Below are positions 36,626 to 45,117 of a stretch of DNA of 64,000 bases, in pieces. Below the pieces are notes generated by a model that did no database searches, was not told the origin of the DNA, and saw nothing but the letters and a program-made list of their open reading frames with translations. Source of the stretch: Sycon ciliatum (Eukaryota; Porifera; Calcarea; Leucosolenida; Sycettidae); assembly GCF_964019385.1 (NCBI RefSeq), contig NC_088650.1, positions 24,525,211-24,589,210 on the forward strand, given 5' to 3'. Numbering within the stretch: the first letter of the stretch is position 1; every line of letters begins with the position of its first letter. The position numbers were made by a program, and so were the translations under genes.

Positions 36626-37161
36626 CAGTCAACTTCGCTTATAACGACACTCGGCGGGGCATCAAAAAAGTGTCCTTATTCGTGAAGTGTTGTTATACCC
36701 GAAGTCTCATTATAATAATTATGCATTACAGTTGGAAGGGACTGTACTTTGCTCTGCATCGCGCGATCTGGGCATGGAAATGCTGTAATAGAGAGGTTGC
36801 GCACAACGAAAATTCGTAGCGCCGTAACGAATATTTTTAACGAAAAAAGCTAACGAATATTCGTAAAGCGTGAGGTTGCGCACAACGCGTGAACGTTTTC
36901 GTAGTGGGTCGACGCGGCAGCCGCGCGGGTGCGAAGAGTCAAGACAGGGAGTTGTAAAATATCAGTTTTTTTAGTACTCCAGGTAACGAAAAATATTTTC
37001 GTAGATTTGCTCTGTTTCGGTCACGTTTGGACGGATCTTCGGAGCAACTTTCGTTACTCGAACCCGGACGGTCGAAATCTAACGAATTTTCGTTGTGCGC
37101 AACCTCTCTATTATTCGCGAATTGTCGTTATATCCGCAGTCGTTATTAGCGAAGTTGACTG
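36626..37161. mobile_element. pogo/Tigger-like element T1, copy 2, carrying a nested MITE
   Basis: Same ends as 30633-31387 (CAGTCAACTTCGCTTATAAC at left; the inverse of CAGTCAACTTCGCTAATAAC at right). The right TA flank is intact, the left is TG. The interior is interrupted by the MITE at 36788-37111, after which the T1 sequence resumes (TTCGCGAATTGTCGTTATAT). Confidence 0.8.
36788..37111. mobile_element. MITE nested in T1, 30-bp perfect TIRs
   Basis: Ends ATAGAGAGGTTGCGCACAAC (continuing GAAAATTCGT) and its exact inverse, flanked by TA on both sides. 324 bases, no coding capacity. Confidence 0.88.
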
Positions 37162-37273
37162 TACTGTCTTCTGTAGTAACATGTACATGTATATTACCCG
37201 TATGTATGTTTTCTCCATGCAGTCCGGACGTCCGGGCCTGTCCGGCCTGGTTGGGACTTTTGCCAATCATAAG

Positions 37274-37659
37274 TTAACCCTCACACCACAGAAGAGATGA
37301 GCCAGTGGGGTGTCGCAAGCTTATATTGAACGTGAGCACGACATGATTATTGTGATCATGATGACGTATAACATAGTTCGCGTGAAATGATCGGACTGGG
37401 CCGTCTAAGGCCGCCCATCTGTAACATAGTATGATAGGAACAAATAACGCCATCAATCGGCTATGAAAGAGCGTTTGAAAGACGACCCATGGGGTCATGT
37501 AACAATCATAAAGGCTGGGTGTACCAGTACATTGCTATGGCAACTGCATGACCACTAAGTACTCGGTAGTACCCACAAGTATATTAATTGTATTGTCTGC
37601 GGCAGCCGATGGATGTGCACCATGCGGATTTCGTGCCCATCGGCCGAGCCCGTGCCTCC
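37274..37659 (-). repeat. Ngaro split direct repeat B2
   Basis: 386 bases, matching 37990-38375 throughout as far as I can see by eye. Terminal copy of the element. Confidence 0.9.
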
Positions 37660-37688
37660 CCTCCGTCCGGTAGGCGTGGGCGGGTGGG

Positions 37689-37990
37689 AAACAAAATTGC
37701 GTGGCGAGCACTCGCAGCAAAACAGACAACTGGCAAAATTACACCGGCCAGCAGTAGATGAGCCGTCTACGGATGCATCCGCCAGGCGAAGGGTGGCTCA
37801 TACGGGATGTCGTACGCGAGTGCGACCCGAATGCGGAACTCTGCAAGAGTGCGTGCTTGCGCAAGTCGGCTGCGGCGGCACGGCGGAGTGCGTATGGTCA
37901 CCTAAAGTCATCTTGCGGGAATATTCCCCTGCGGGGGCGCGGCCCGTGGCGTGCTGGTTAACTACGGTTTGCGCAACGCAAACCAACATT
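37689..37990 (-). repeat. Ngaro split direct repeat A2
   Basis: About 302 bases, matching 42767-43068 except for one A/G difference near 37860. Sandwiched between B1 and B2. Confidence 0.9.
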
Positions 37991-38375
37991 TAACCCTCAC
38001 ACCACAGAAGAGATGAGCCAGTGGGGTGTCGCAAGCTTATATTGAACGTGAGCACGACATGATTATTGTGATCATGATGACGTATAACATAGTTCGCGTG
38101 AAATGATCGGACTGGGCCGTCTAAGGCCGCCCATCTGTAACATAGTATGATAGGAACAAATAACGCCATCAATCGGCTATGAAAGAGCGTTTGAAAGACG
38201 ACCCATGGGGTCATGTAACAATCATAAAGGCTGGGTGTACCAGTACATTGCTATGGCAACTGCATGACCACTAAGTACTCGGTAGTACCCACAAGTATAT
38301 TAATTGTATTGTCTGCGGCAGCCGATGGATGTGCACCATGCGGATTTCGTGCCCATCGGCCGAGCCCGTGCCTCC
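37990..38375 (-). repeat. Ngaro split direct repeat B1
   Basis: 386 bases directly following the recombinase frame; second copy of B2. Confidence 0.9.
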
Positions 38376-38412
38376 AAGAAAAGGGGGGCGTGCGGTGCTT
38401 GCGACCCGTGGC

Positions 38413-39480
38413 TCAGTAACGCCGCGGCATGCCTGCAGGCCTGCGAACGTACGTGCGGTAAGCTCCGCTGGACCACCGCCCGGCTGCCATCAAGGCATAC
38501 TCCGGGGCACCTTGGTTCGCCATGTGCGTTGCGCCTCCTGCACGGAGGGAGTGGCTACTGTAGCTGGGGCCCAGAACCCTGCGCAACACTACGTTGATGT
38601 CATTGGGCGTGAGCCATCGTCTATTGCCGAACTTGAAGAGAGGTTGTTCGTCACTACCCCATGCGCACGATCTGACGTATGCCTCGAGGGCCAGGACGGG
38701 GCATATTTGCGGGTCTGCATGGCGATGCAGCACAACCTCGCCACCGCTTGTCAGCTGCGATGTCTTCGTGCGTTGAAGCCGTAAGCTGGCTGTGGCCTGA
38801 GAGAGCACGAGGTGAGCGCGCCTGAGAGTTTTCAGGGTACCCGACCCTGCTGGCGACGGGGACGTGTACTCGCTAACTCGCAGCAGACCATGGAATGCTG
38901 TCGTCAATGCGGCCCATAGCATGAGCGTGTCGCCAGGGCTATAAGCGGAACGCTGCAGGAAAAGATGTAGTGCCTTGAGTTGTACGGCGGTGATAGCCTG
39001 TCTCCGAGGCTGGGCAGTTGCGTGCCGTGGGAGCGATGCGCGTTCTCTCTCCAGGCCTTTCACCAGAGCGGTGAGCCGGCTGGATGCAAGGACTTCGACA
39101 GGTCCTCCCCTGCAGAGGAGGTTGTATCTGACTGCGGCCAGGTATACTTTCAAAGTGCCGGCACTGACAGAATGCGACATGGAAGCGGCAAATAGCAGGA
39201 TGTCATCGTGACGCGGTGACAGCGGGTCGCGGTGAATCTGTTGCATGAACTTGCGGAATGCGTGCCAGCCCGGGGCATATGTGCGTTGCGTGGCTGCGGC
39301 CACTGAATTGGATATGAGTTGTTCGGCTCGTGCGGAAAGTGCGGCGGCTGGCGAGCCTGGCAGAGAGGACACAGGAGAAGAGATAGCGCGCCACATGCAT
39401 CCACCAGTGACCGCGTATAGCAGCGCACATGCCCACATGCGCGCACATAAACACAAGCATATACGCAAACATGCGCACAT
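38413..39480 (-). CDS. Ngaro tyrosine recombinase (YR)
   Basis: A 355-residue frame. The catalytic residues of the phage-integrase fold are in order: Arg near 201 in GLLRVSEY, His-x-x-Arg at 310-313 in SSHSLRAGGATHM, Trp near 336 in AGRWSS, and the nucleophile Tyr near 344 in YRTYVRR. An N-terminal SAM-like DNA-binding half is suggested by TYAPGWHAFRKFM. The first 28 residues are Cys-rich and low complexity, so Met29 (39396) may be the real start. It replaces DDE integrase and inserts circular cDNA by recombination. No stop or frameshift seen. Confidence 0.88.
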   Translation of the reverse strand: MCACLRICLCLCARMWACALLYAVTGGCMWRAISSPVSSLPGSPAAALSARAEQLISNSVAAATQRTYAPGWHAFRKFMQQIHRDPLSPRHDDILLFAASMSHSVSAGTLKVYLAAVRYNLLCRGGPVEVLASSRLTALVKGLERERASLPRHATAQPRRQAITAVQLKALHLFLQRSAYSPGDTLMLWAALTTAFHGLLRVSEYTSPSPAGSGTLKTLRRAHLVLSQATASLRLQRTKTSQLTSGGEVVLHRHADPQICPVLALEAYVRSCAWGSDEQPLFKFGNRRWLTPNDINVVLRRVLGPSYSSHSLRAGGATHMANQGAPEYALMAAGRWSSGAYRTYVRRPAGMPRRY

Positions 39481-40274
39481 CCATCACCACCTGCCCTAGA
39501 CAGCGGCTAGGAAGCAAGCGAGAAACACGATGGCTAGCCCTGCGTGCTGACTGGGGCCAGCGGTACGTTGCGGAGGAAGCGACTGCGGTGGCCCTCCTGC
39601 GGGAGGTTGCTTTTCTGCGGATAGATGAGCGATCTGGGCTGGCGAGCCATCATGTGAGCGGTTGCATGCGGCAACGGCCAGCGAGCCTGGAATCAACACA
39701 ACAAAGGACAAAGAAATTCAGTCAGTGCGAGTGACCCTGCTTCGTACGACCCACCCCCATGAGCGCAGTCATGATCCTAGGTGTAACGGGGCTCTCTGAC
39801 CGGCGGAGGCCTACTGCCATGAGGCGTGCGGATTTTGCTTGCGGCTTGCCTATTTGATTCCCCATCTAGATGTGTCTATTGCGGTGGTCTCCCTAGGCAG
39901 CGGCGGGACCGAACTGCTCCCAAAGAAAGTGCAGGCGTCTAGGGGACCTGATTCAGTCCCTAAGCACACCGGGCGGCAAATCTAGAGGACTTGACTCGGT
40001 CCATAAGCACACAGGGATGCGATTCTAAAGGACTTGACAATCCGTAAGCACACAGGGTTGAGGCAGAAATGATAGGCAGTAACACCCCGGCGAGGGCTTA
40101 ACAACTAGTGCAGAGGTGCAACGGGTGGGGCGTGGCAGTAGGCTGTGCGAGCAGGGATACACAGCGGAAAAAGTAAAGGAAACAAAAGAAAACACGGGGG
40201 CAGAAGCATAGTTCTGTGGTCTCAGGAGCAGAGCGTCCAATCTCGGTAACGGCGGACCCTGGATGGCGACTTCC
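39481..40274 (-). other. Ngaro spacer between YR and RT-RNase H frames
   Basis: About 800 bases without a supportable frame or domain. Frames covering 40025-40681 overlap the RT-RNase H gene in another phase and are shadows. Some elements of this class carry an extra hydrolase frame; none is evident. Confidence 0.5.
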
Positions 40275-42071
40275 TCACGCTGCGGCGTGGATGTTTGCGA
40301 GTGACGACGGACTGAGGTCGGCCCCGGGCGCCAAGAGGCGGAACCGTGGGAACTGAGCGCGGGATAGGGCATCTGCGATACCGTTGTCCACTCCGGCGAT
40401 GTGGCGGATAAGCAGACAGAAGTTGTGGCGAGCGGCCGTCTGGAGGGTGCTGCGTATGAGCGCCACGACTCCTGGGTGCCGGCAGGTGCCCGACTCCCAG
40501 GCAGCGCACACGGAAGCGTTGTCGCAGTGGAGCAGGATCTTCTTCTGCGTCCAAAGCGGTCCCCACAGCTGGCAGGCGAGGGAGATTGGCCACATCTCCC
40601 TCCACATGATGGAGGTGTATGGCGGCGTCTGTTGCGTTGCGGACCATGCGCCGGCGAACCAGCGACCTTGAAAGAAGCCACCGAAGCCTAGGCCGGATGC
40701 GTCCGTGAACAACTCAAGGTCCAGTGACCTAGACCACTCTGGGTCGCGCATAAGGGCTTTGCCGTTCCAGACGGGAAGGAATTCCTGCCACCACCGGATA
40801 TCGGCTAGGGCATCGCTGCTCAGGTGGACGATGGGCGATGAGCTGTGAGCGGAAGTGCATGCATCAATGAGCCGTCTAGTAAAGGTGCGTCCAGCTGGAA
40901 CAACCTTTGCTGCGAAAGACAGGTGGCCCACTAGAGATTGGAGTTCCCGCCGTGAGGCGGTGTGGCGGGTGGACCATGACTGCAGCAGATGTTGCAGCGC
41001 GCGGAGTTTGTCAGTGGGAAGGCGGAGTTCCCCGGTGGCCGAGTCAATCTCGATGCCCAACACGGTGACGCACGTGGATGGACCCACCACCTTGTCGGTG
41101 CCAACTGCAGTGGGGACACCCAGGTTGTCGAACACCTGAAGGATCGTGGCCTTGTGGACTGCGGCTGTCGACGATGGCACCACAGTGGCCGGTGGTGATA
41201 CCGAAACAAAGTCGTCGAGGTAGTGCTCGAGTGCGGGTATGCTGTACTTGTGGCGTAGGATCCACTCAAGCGCGTCTGCTAGGCGGTTAAACAAGCTAGG
41301 GGCGGACCGCAGACCGAACGGCAAGACTGTGTCGAAGTAATACTTCGATCTCCATTGCATGCCAAGCAGTGGCCAGTCGTCGGGGTGTACTGGACAGAGC
41401 CGAAACGCGTGCTTCAGGTCCACCTTGGTTATCAGTGCGCAGGGGCCTGTTCTGCGAACATGATCGGCAATGCAGTCGATCGTAATCAGTTTGAAGCGGT
41501 ATTGGTCAGGGTCAATGAACGTGTTCACGCTGTTCCCCTGCGGGGCGGAGAGGTGCATGATCAACCGGTGCCCGCCTGATTTTTTCGGGACCACGCCGAC
41601 TCCTGATGTGCGGAGGCAGGCGAATGGCGGAGCTGTGAAGGGACCGGCCGTATGGCCCCGCTGGCATTCAGTTGCGAGATATTGGTCAACGACTTCGGGG
41701 TGAGCTGTTGCAGAGGACAGATTAGCACTATGAACAGAAACATTACGAGGCCCGGTAAAACCAATGCGAAAGCCAAAACGCAAGTCATTAATCAAAGCAA
41801 GAACAAAAGAGGGGTCGGGGTGCGTGCGCAATTCATCGTGCAATACATCAATGTGGATGGGTGTGTGCGGTGCAATATTATAAATAAGACTATTAAGAGA
41901 GGATACTGCCGGGGCTGCCTTCGCGGCATCACTATTTCTTGGCTGGGCAGGCGGAAGCTGGGTGCTCTCCCGAGCAAAACATGCATGCGTGGCGAAACTT
42001 GCACGAGCCGACGCAGGTGCCGTAGTTGTAACGGCGGCAGGTCTCGTTTGGTTTTGCGCTGGAGCTGACAC
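40275..42071 (-). CDS. Ngaro reverse transcriptase-RNase H polyprotein
   Basis: 598 residues. The RT region (about 140-350) shows the palm aspartate in TKVDLKHAFR (Asp218), LPFGLRSAPSLF, and the catalytic YLDD box at 284-287. RNase H (about 450-580) has all four acidic residues: Asp457 in FTDASG, Glu492 in WREMW, Asp517 in HCDNAS and Asp567 in GIADALSR. It copies element RNA into DNA. The frame overlaps the 3' end of gag by 140 bases in a different phase (+1 relative to gag), so it needs either frameshifting or internal initiation at its own Met. No methyltransferase follows RNase H. Confidence 0.93.
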   Translation of the reverse strand: MSAPAQNQTRPAAVTTTAPASARASFATHACFARESTQLPPAQPRNSDAAKAAPAVSSLNSLIYNIAPHTPIHIDVLHDELRTHPDPSFVLALINDLRFGFRIGFTGPRNVSVHSANLSSATAHPEVVDQYLATECQRGHTAGPFTAPPFACLRTSGVGVVPKKSGGHRLIMHLSAPQGNSVNTFIDPDQYRFKLITIDCIADHVRRTGPCALITKVDLKHAFRLCPVHPDDWPLLGMQWRSKYYFDTVLPFGLRSAPSLFNRLADALEWILRHKYSIPALEHYLDDFVSVSPPATVVPSSTAAVHKATILQVFDNLGVPTAVGTDKVVGPSTCVTVLGIEIDSATGELRLPTDKLRALQHLLQSWSTRHTASRRELQSLVGHLSFAAKVVPAGRTFTRRLIDACTSAHSSSPIVHLSSDALADIRWWQEFLPVWNGKALMRDPEWSRSLDLELFTDASGLGFGGFFQGRWFAGAWSATQQTPPYTSIMWREMWPISLACQLWGPLWTQKKILLHCDNASVCAAWESGTCRHPGVVALIRSTLQTAARHNFCLLIRHIAGVDNGIADALSRAQFPRFRLLAPGADLSPSSLANIHAAA

Positions 42072-42738
42072 CTTGCTCCTTTGGCCTGCTCCGAAAGGGC
42101 TGCGTTGTGCAGGAGGCGGTCAGGTGCCCCAGCCTCTTGCAGTTGTTGCAAAAGGGGAGTGCCTGCCCGGTAAAGCAGGTCGTGTAGAGCTCAGTGTCCA
42201 GGTCTGCCAGTGACCGGGACAAATCTTTCGACAGCGCCTGCCGCGCCCTGGTGTCGAATTCTACAACTGCTGCGAAGCGGTACTTGCCGGCGGCCTGGAT
42301 GATTCGGAGTTGGTGAATCATCAGGGCTTCGGCGCATAGGTGATGTTCGCCTATGGCAATCAGGCTGAAAATGGACCACGCCTCGATCCACGTGGCCAAG
42401 TTTTCAATTTTCCGCTTTGGAGCGGCGCAGACTGCCAGTGCCCCGTCGTCATCTACCCGGAATCTCTTGGGGGTTGGTTCGGCGGCTGGTCCCGGCTTTG
42501 GGGGCAGCAGACAAGCAATATCGACATACTCGATCCGTTTTATTTTGTCAATGGCTTCTGGGGCCACATGTGCAATACAAGCGGGGGTGTGGTGCATTAC
42601 ATCCGGGAACATACCGTTTGCTCCAGTCTCGGAGTCAGCCGCGTGGTGTCCAGCCGGCGGGCTGTTGCCAAGTGCTGCTGCAACGCTGGCAGCCACAATC
42701 TCGGCGATGGAGTCCCTCTGGGCTGCTGAGAAAGCCAT
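41932..42738 (-). CDS. Ngaro Gag-like protein
   Basis: 268 residues. It has a CCHC zinc knuckle at about 197-210 (CNNCKRLGHLTASC), then two more Cys/His clusters (CRRYNYGTCVGSCKFRHAC and CSGEHPASAC), an arrangement common in Gag of DIRS-group elements. The N-terminal half is Ala-rich and predicted helical. It would bind and package element RNA. Starts 29 bases inside the end of repeat A1. Confidence 0.85.
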   Translation of the reverse strand: MAFSAAQRDSIAEIVAASVAAALGNSPPAGHHAADSETGANGMFPDVMHHTPACIAHVAPEAIDKIKRIEYVDIACLLPPKPGPAAEPTPKRFRVDDDGALAVCAAPKRKIENLATWIEAWSIFSLIAIGEHHLCAEALMIHQLRIIQAAGKYRFAAVVEFDTRARQALSKDLSRSLADLDTELYTTCFTGQALPFCNNCKRLGHLTASCTTQPFRSRPKEQGVSSSAKPNETCRRYNYGTCVGSCKFRHACMFCSGEHPASACPAKK

Positions 42739-42766
42739 ACTAAAGTTCTAAATGTTGAGGAATAGA

Positions 42767-43068
42767 AAACAAAATTGCGTGGCGAGCACTCGCAGCAAAA
42801 CAGACAACTGGCAAAATTACACCGGCCAGCAGTAGATGAGCCGTCTACGGATGCATCCGCCAGGCGAAGGGTGGCTCATACGGGATGTCGTACGCGAGTG
42901 CGACCCGAATGCGGAACTCTGCAAGAGTGCGTGCTTGCGCGAGTCGGCTGCGGCGGCACGGCGGAGTGCGTATGGTCACCTAAAGTCATCTTGCGGGAAT
43001 ATTCCCCTGCGGGGGCGCGGCCCGTGGCGTGCTGGTTAACTACGGTTTGCGCAACGCAAACCAACATT
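42767..43068 (-). repeat. Ngaro split direct repeat A1
   Basis: The 5' terminal repeat of the element on its own strand; pair of A2. It ends at CCAACATT next to unrelated AT-rich sequence. Confidence 0.9.
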
Positions 43069-43165
43069 AAATTTTTTTGAGGCCCTTTTTCGTCGAGATG
43101 CCAATTATTTTGTGGTTGTAGATGGGTCAGATGTACTAGCTGTCTATCGGACATGCACCTTTCTG

Positions 43166-43196
43166 ACCAGGGAGTAGTAAAATATTTTACTACTAG
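43166..43196. repeat. Degenerate micro-palindrome P1 relative
   Basis: AGTAGTAAAATATTTTACTA is self-complementary and preceded by AGGG, like the P1 palindrome at 43372-43398, but the right-hand CCCT is altered (AGCC). Confidence 0.5.
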
Positions 43197-43287
43197 CCGT
43201 GAGCTGTGCCTGTCGAAAAATAAAAAAGGATTACACTTTTTTTGTAGGGACGATCCGGGATATCTGAGGAATTTTATTGTACAGTAT

Positions 43288-43560
43288 TCGGTTTTTGTGG
43301 CACAATGATTATAGCCCTTTGTCGTCTCCATTCTTGTGCAATCATGCATATTATGTAGGTTGGTTCTCTTCAGGGAGTCGTAAAATTTACGACTCCCTGG
43401 TTCTCTTCATGTTATTATGGTCTATTTCATACATGTTGGTTGCCTGGTTGCTTTCTCTCCCCTCTCCTCTCACCCAAGCCATCAGTCTGAGTAAGCGAAG
43501 CTGTGGATGCAGCATACTGCTGCTACACTTCAACGCGGGAATGCATATAACAATAATAAT
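43288..43560 (+). repeat. Dispersed module R2, copy 2
   Basis: Second copy of the module at 21825-22076, ending in CAATAATAATAG. It contains the 37-base insertion described in the next entry. Confidence 0.75.
43372..43398. mobile_element. 27-bp palindromic insertion P1 with 10-bp duplication
   Basis: AGGGAGTCGTAAA, one A, then TTTACGACTCCCT: perfect 13-base arms. It is flanked on both sides by GGTTCTCTTC (43362-43371 and 43399-43408). The matching place in R2 copy 1 (about 21898-21907) has a single GGTTCTCTTC and no palindrome, so it is an empty site. Confidence 0.8.
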
Positions 43561-43831
43561 AGTATTCTCTTTATAATGTGCATGACATAGTGTACATGTA
43601 AGTTGTGGGAATGGTCGGACATAGATCTACGCAGCTCTCAGCCCGCAAGCACAACTGCAATGTCAACTGATGCCACAGCAAAACAAAGATCAGTCAAGAA
43701 AAGAGCAGTTCTTGAGGCATAAACTAATAGGCGGCCAAGCAGAATTATGACAGACAGCGTACTGCTATTTTGATAAGCCATTCCCAGCTACACACATGCA
43801 TAAACGCATGCACGCGTGTGACTGACACAAA

Positions 43832-43877
43832 CGTGTGCGCGCGCGCGCGCGCGCGCGCGCGCACACACACACACACA
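43832..43877. repeat. (GC)n(AC)n alternating purine-pyrimidine tract
   Basis: ACGTGTGCGCGC... continuing into CACACACA, about 46 bases of uninterrupted purine-pyrimidine alternation with about 13 GC steps. Classic Z-DNA-forming composition. Confidence 0.9.
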
Positions 43878-44470
43878 AACCTGCGCATACACCCAGACAA
43901 CTCCGCCGACAATCCGTTGTGCCATGTCACCTGCATACGTGTACATGCTTCTCCTGCCTGAATGTACAGGCTATAGTATGTGAGCAATGCAGACGGATTG
44001 CACTATACATGCCTGCACTGCCAGAGTATGATGGTGTCTCAAGGGGCAGCTGGCTAGAACAGTGTTGGTCTCAAATGGTTAAAAATAAAAGTAAATTATT
44101 ATTGTTTTCTGAAAGGATCTTGTCAAGTATAAAAAAAATTAAAATAATTATAGCTTCAGATAGCTTCAGATTCAAATATAAATATACTTTATGCTGAAAT
44201 AGCACATCGTCATCATTCCAAAATGTTGTATTATTAATTAAAAGGTTCAGTGGAGGAGATAGTTTCTGATGCTGGGCTACTGGAAGTTTTGAGAAGTGAG
44301 AAAATATTGAGGTACCACATTAAAAGAGGGAGTATAACAGGGATGACAAAAAAAGTGGCCTGACTGAATGCAGTTTAAAGTTTCTTAGCAAGCTTGAAGG
44401 AACCTCAGTAACAGCAGCGGCAACAGCAGCGACGGGACGAATGAATAAATCGATATACCAGAACACGGAC

Positions 44471-44566
44471 AAACGAGGGTGAGCTTTCAGGCTGCATGAC
44501 ATGCATGTACATGAAACGAGGGCGAGCTTTCAGGCTGCATGACATGCAAGAATGCACATGTACATG
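44471..44566 (+). repeat. Short direct duplication, about 43-53 bp units
   Basis: AAACGAGGGTGAGCTTTCAG ... at 44471-44513, repeated at 44514-44566 with one substitution and a 10-base insertion. Confidence 0.8.
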
Positions 44567-44997
44567 AGCTCAGAAGCAGGGGTTGTGAATGGAACCCGGG
44601 TGCAAGGCATTTGTGGGACACTAAGGTATGTAGGGTGCTAACGTGTCAGAATGTCGTAGCCAAAAAAAGAACAGCATTTGACTGGGAGCCTAGACTTGAA
44701 TGTACGCGCACTGCACTGTACAAAGGTGGAAAAGAACTGTACTTGTTTAGAGAGGTGGGTCTGTATGCGATCGGGATAGCCGATAGTGGCACACCGAAAG
44801 CCCTGCACGCAGCATGTTACATGCTATCATGATTTGATTGGTAAACTTTGCGTGAAAATACGTAAAAACTGTTCACGGGACGGGGATGGCTTGAAGCACT
44901 GCATTCCACAGGCAACGAGCAGTCCGTATGGGTGAGGCGCCACAACGCACTGCTCAGCGGGCGCCTCTCTCACTCCTTCTCTTACCAGCATGCAAGC

Positions 44998-45117
44998 TCA
45001 GAACACGTCCGTTGAGCCCGGCAAACTCTCCGGTGTTTTCCTGCAGTAGTTGGACACTGTGTTGCGGCGCTCTCTTGTCCTTTCAGCCAGGCGTCCCAAG
45101 CGAGACATGGGTTTCTC
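44998..45117 (-). CDS. RhoGEF last exon
   Basis: 120 bases, 39 codons plus stop, phase 0. Basic, Arg-rich start (RLAERTRERRN). Linked to the large exon by phase, a good acceptor and lack of any alternative; not proven by homology. Confidence 0.65.
   Translation of the reverse strand, partial: EKPMSRLGRLAERTRERRNTVSNYCRKTPESLPGSTDVF

Larger units (their letters stand above)
37274..43068 (-). mobile_element. Ngaro/DIRS-type tyrosine-recombinase retrotransposon, apparently intact
   Basis: Read on the minus strand: repeat A1 (43068-42767), gag (42738-41932), RT-RNase H (42071-40275), tyrosine recombinase (39480-38413), then B1 (38375-37990), A2 (37990-37689) and B2 (37659-37274). A1/A2 and B1/B2 are direct repeats in the split order A1 - ORFs - B1 A2 B2 that defines PAT- and Ngaro-type elements. 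The B copies look identical and the A copies differ at one base I could see, so insertion is recent. No LTRs, no DDE integrase and no DAM-like methyltransferase were seen, which favours Ngaro over DIRS1/PAT. Such elements integrate through a recombinase and make no target duplication; none was seen. Confidence 0.9.
43561..44997. other. Intergenic, no gene recognised
   Basis: Between the R2 module and the last exon of the RhoGEF gene. Contains the Z-prone repeat and the duplication listed separately, and presumably the RhoGEF 3' UTR at its right end. I did not identify a poly(A) signal. Confidence 0.4.

Noticed and set aside
40025..40681. 218- and 141-codon minus frames in the Ngaro element
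   Set aside because: Shadows of the RT-RNase H frame in another phase.
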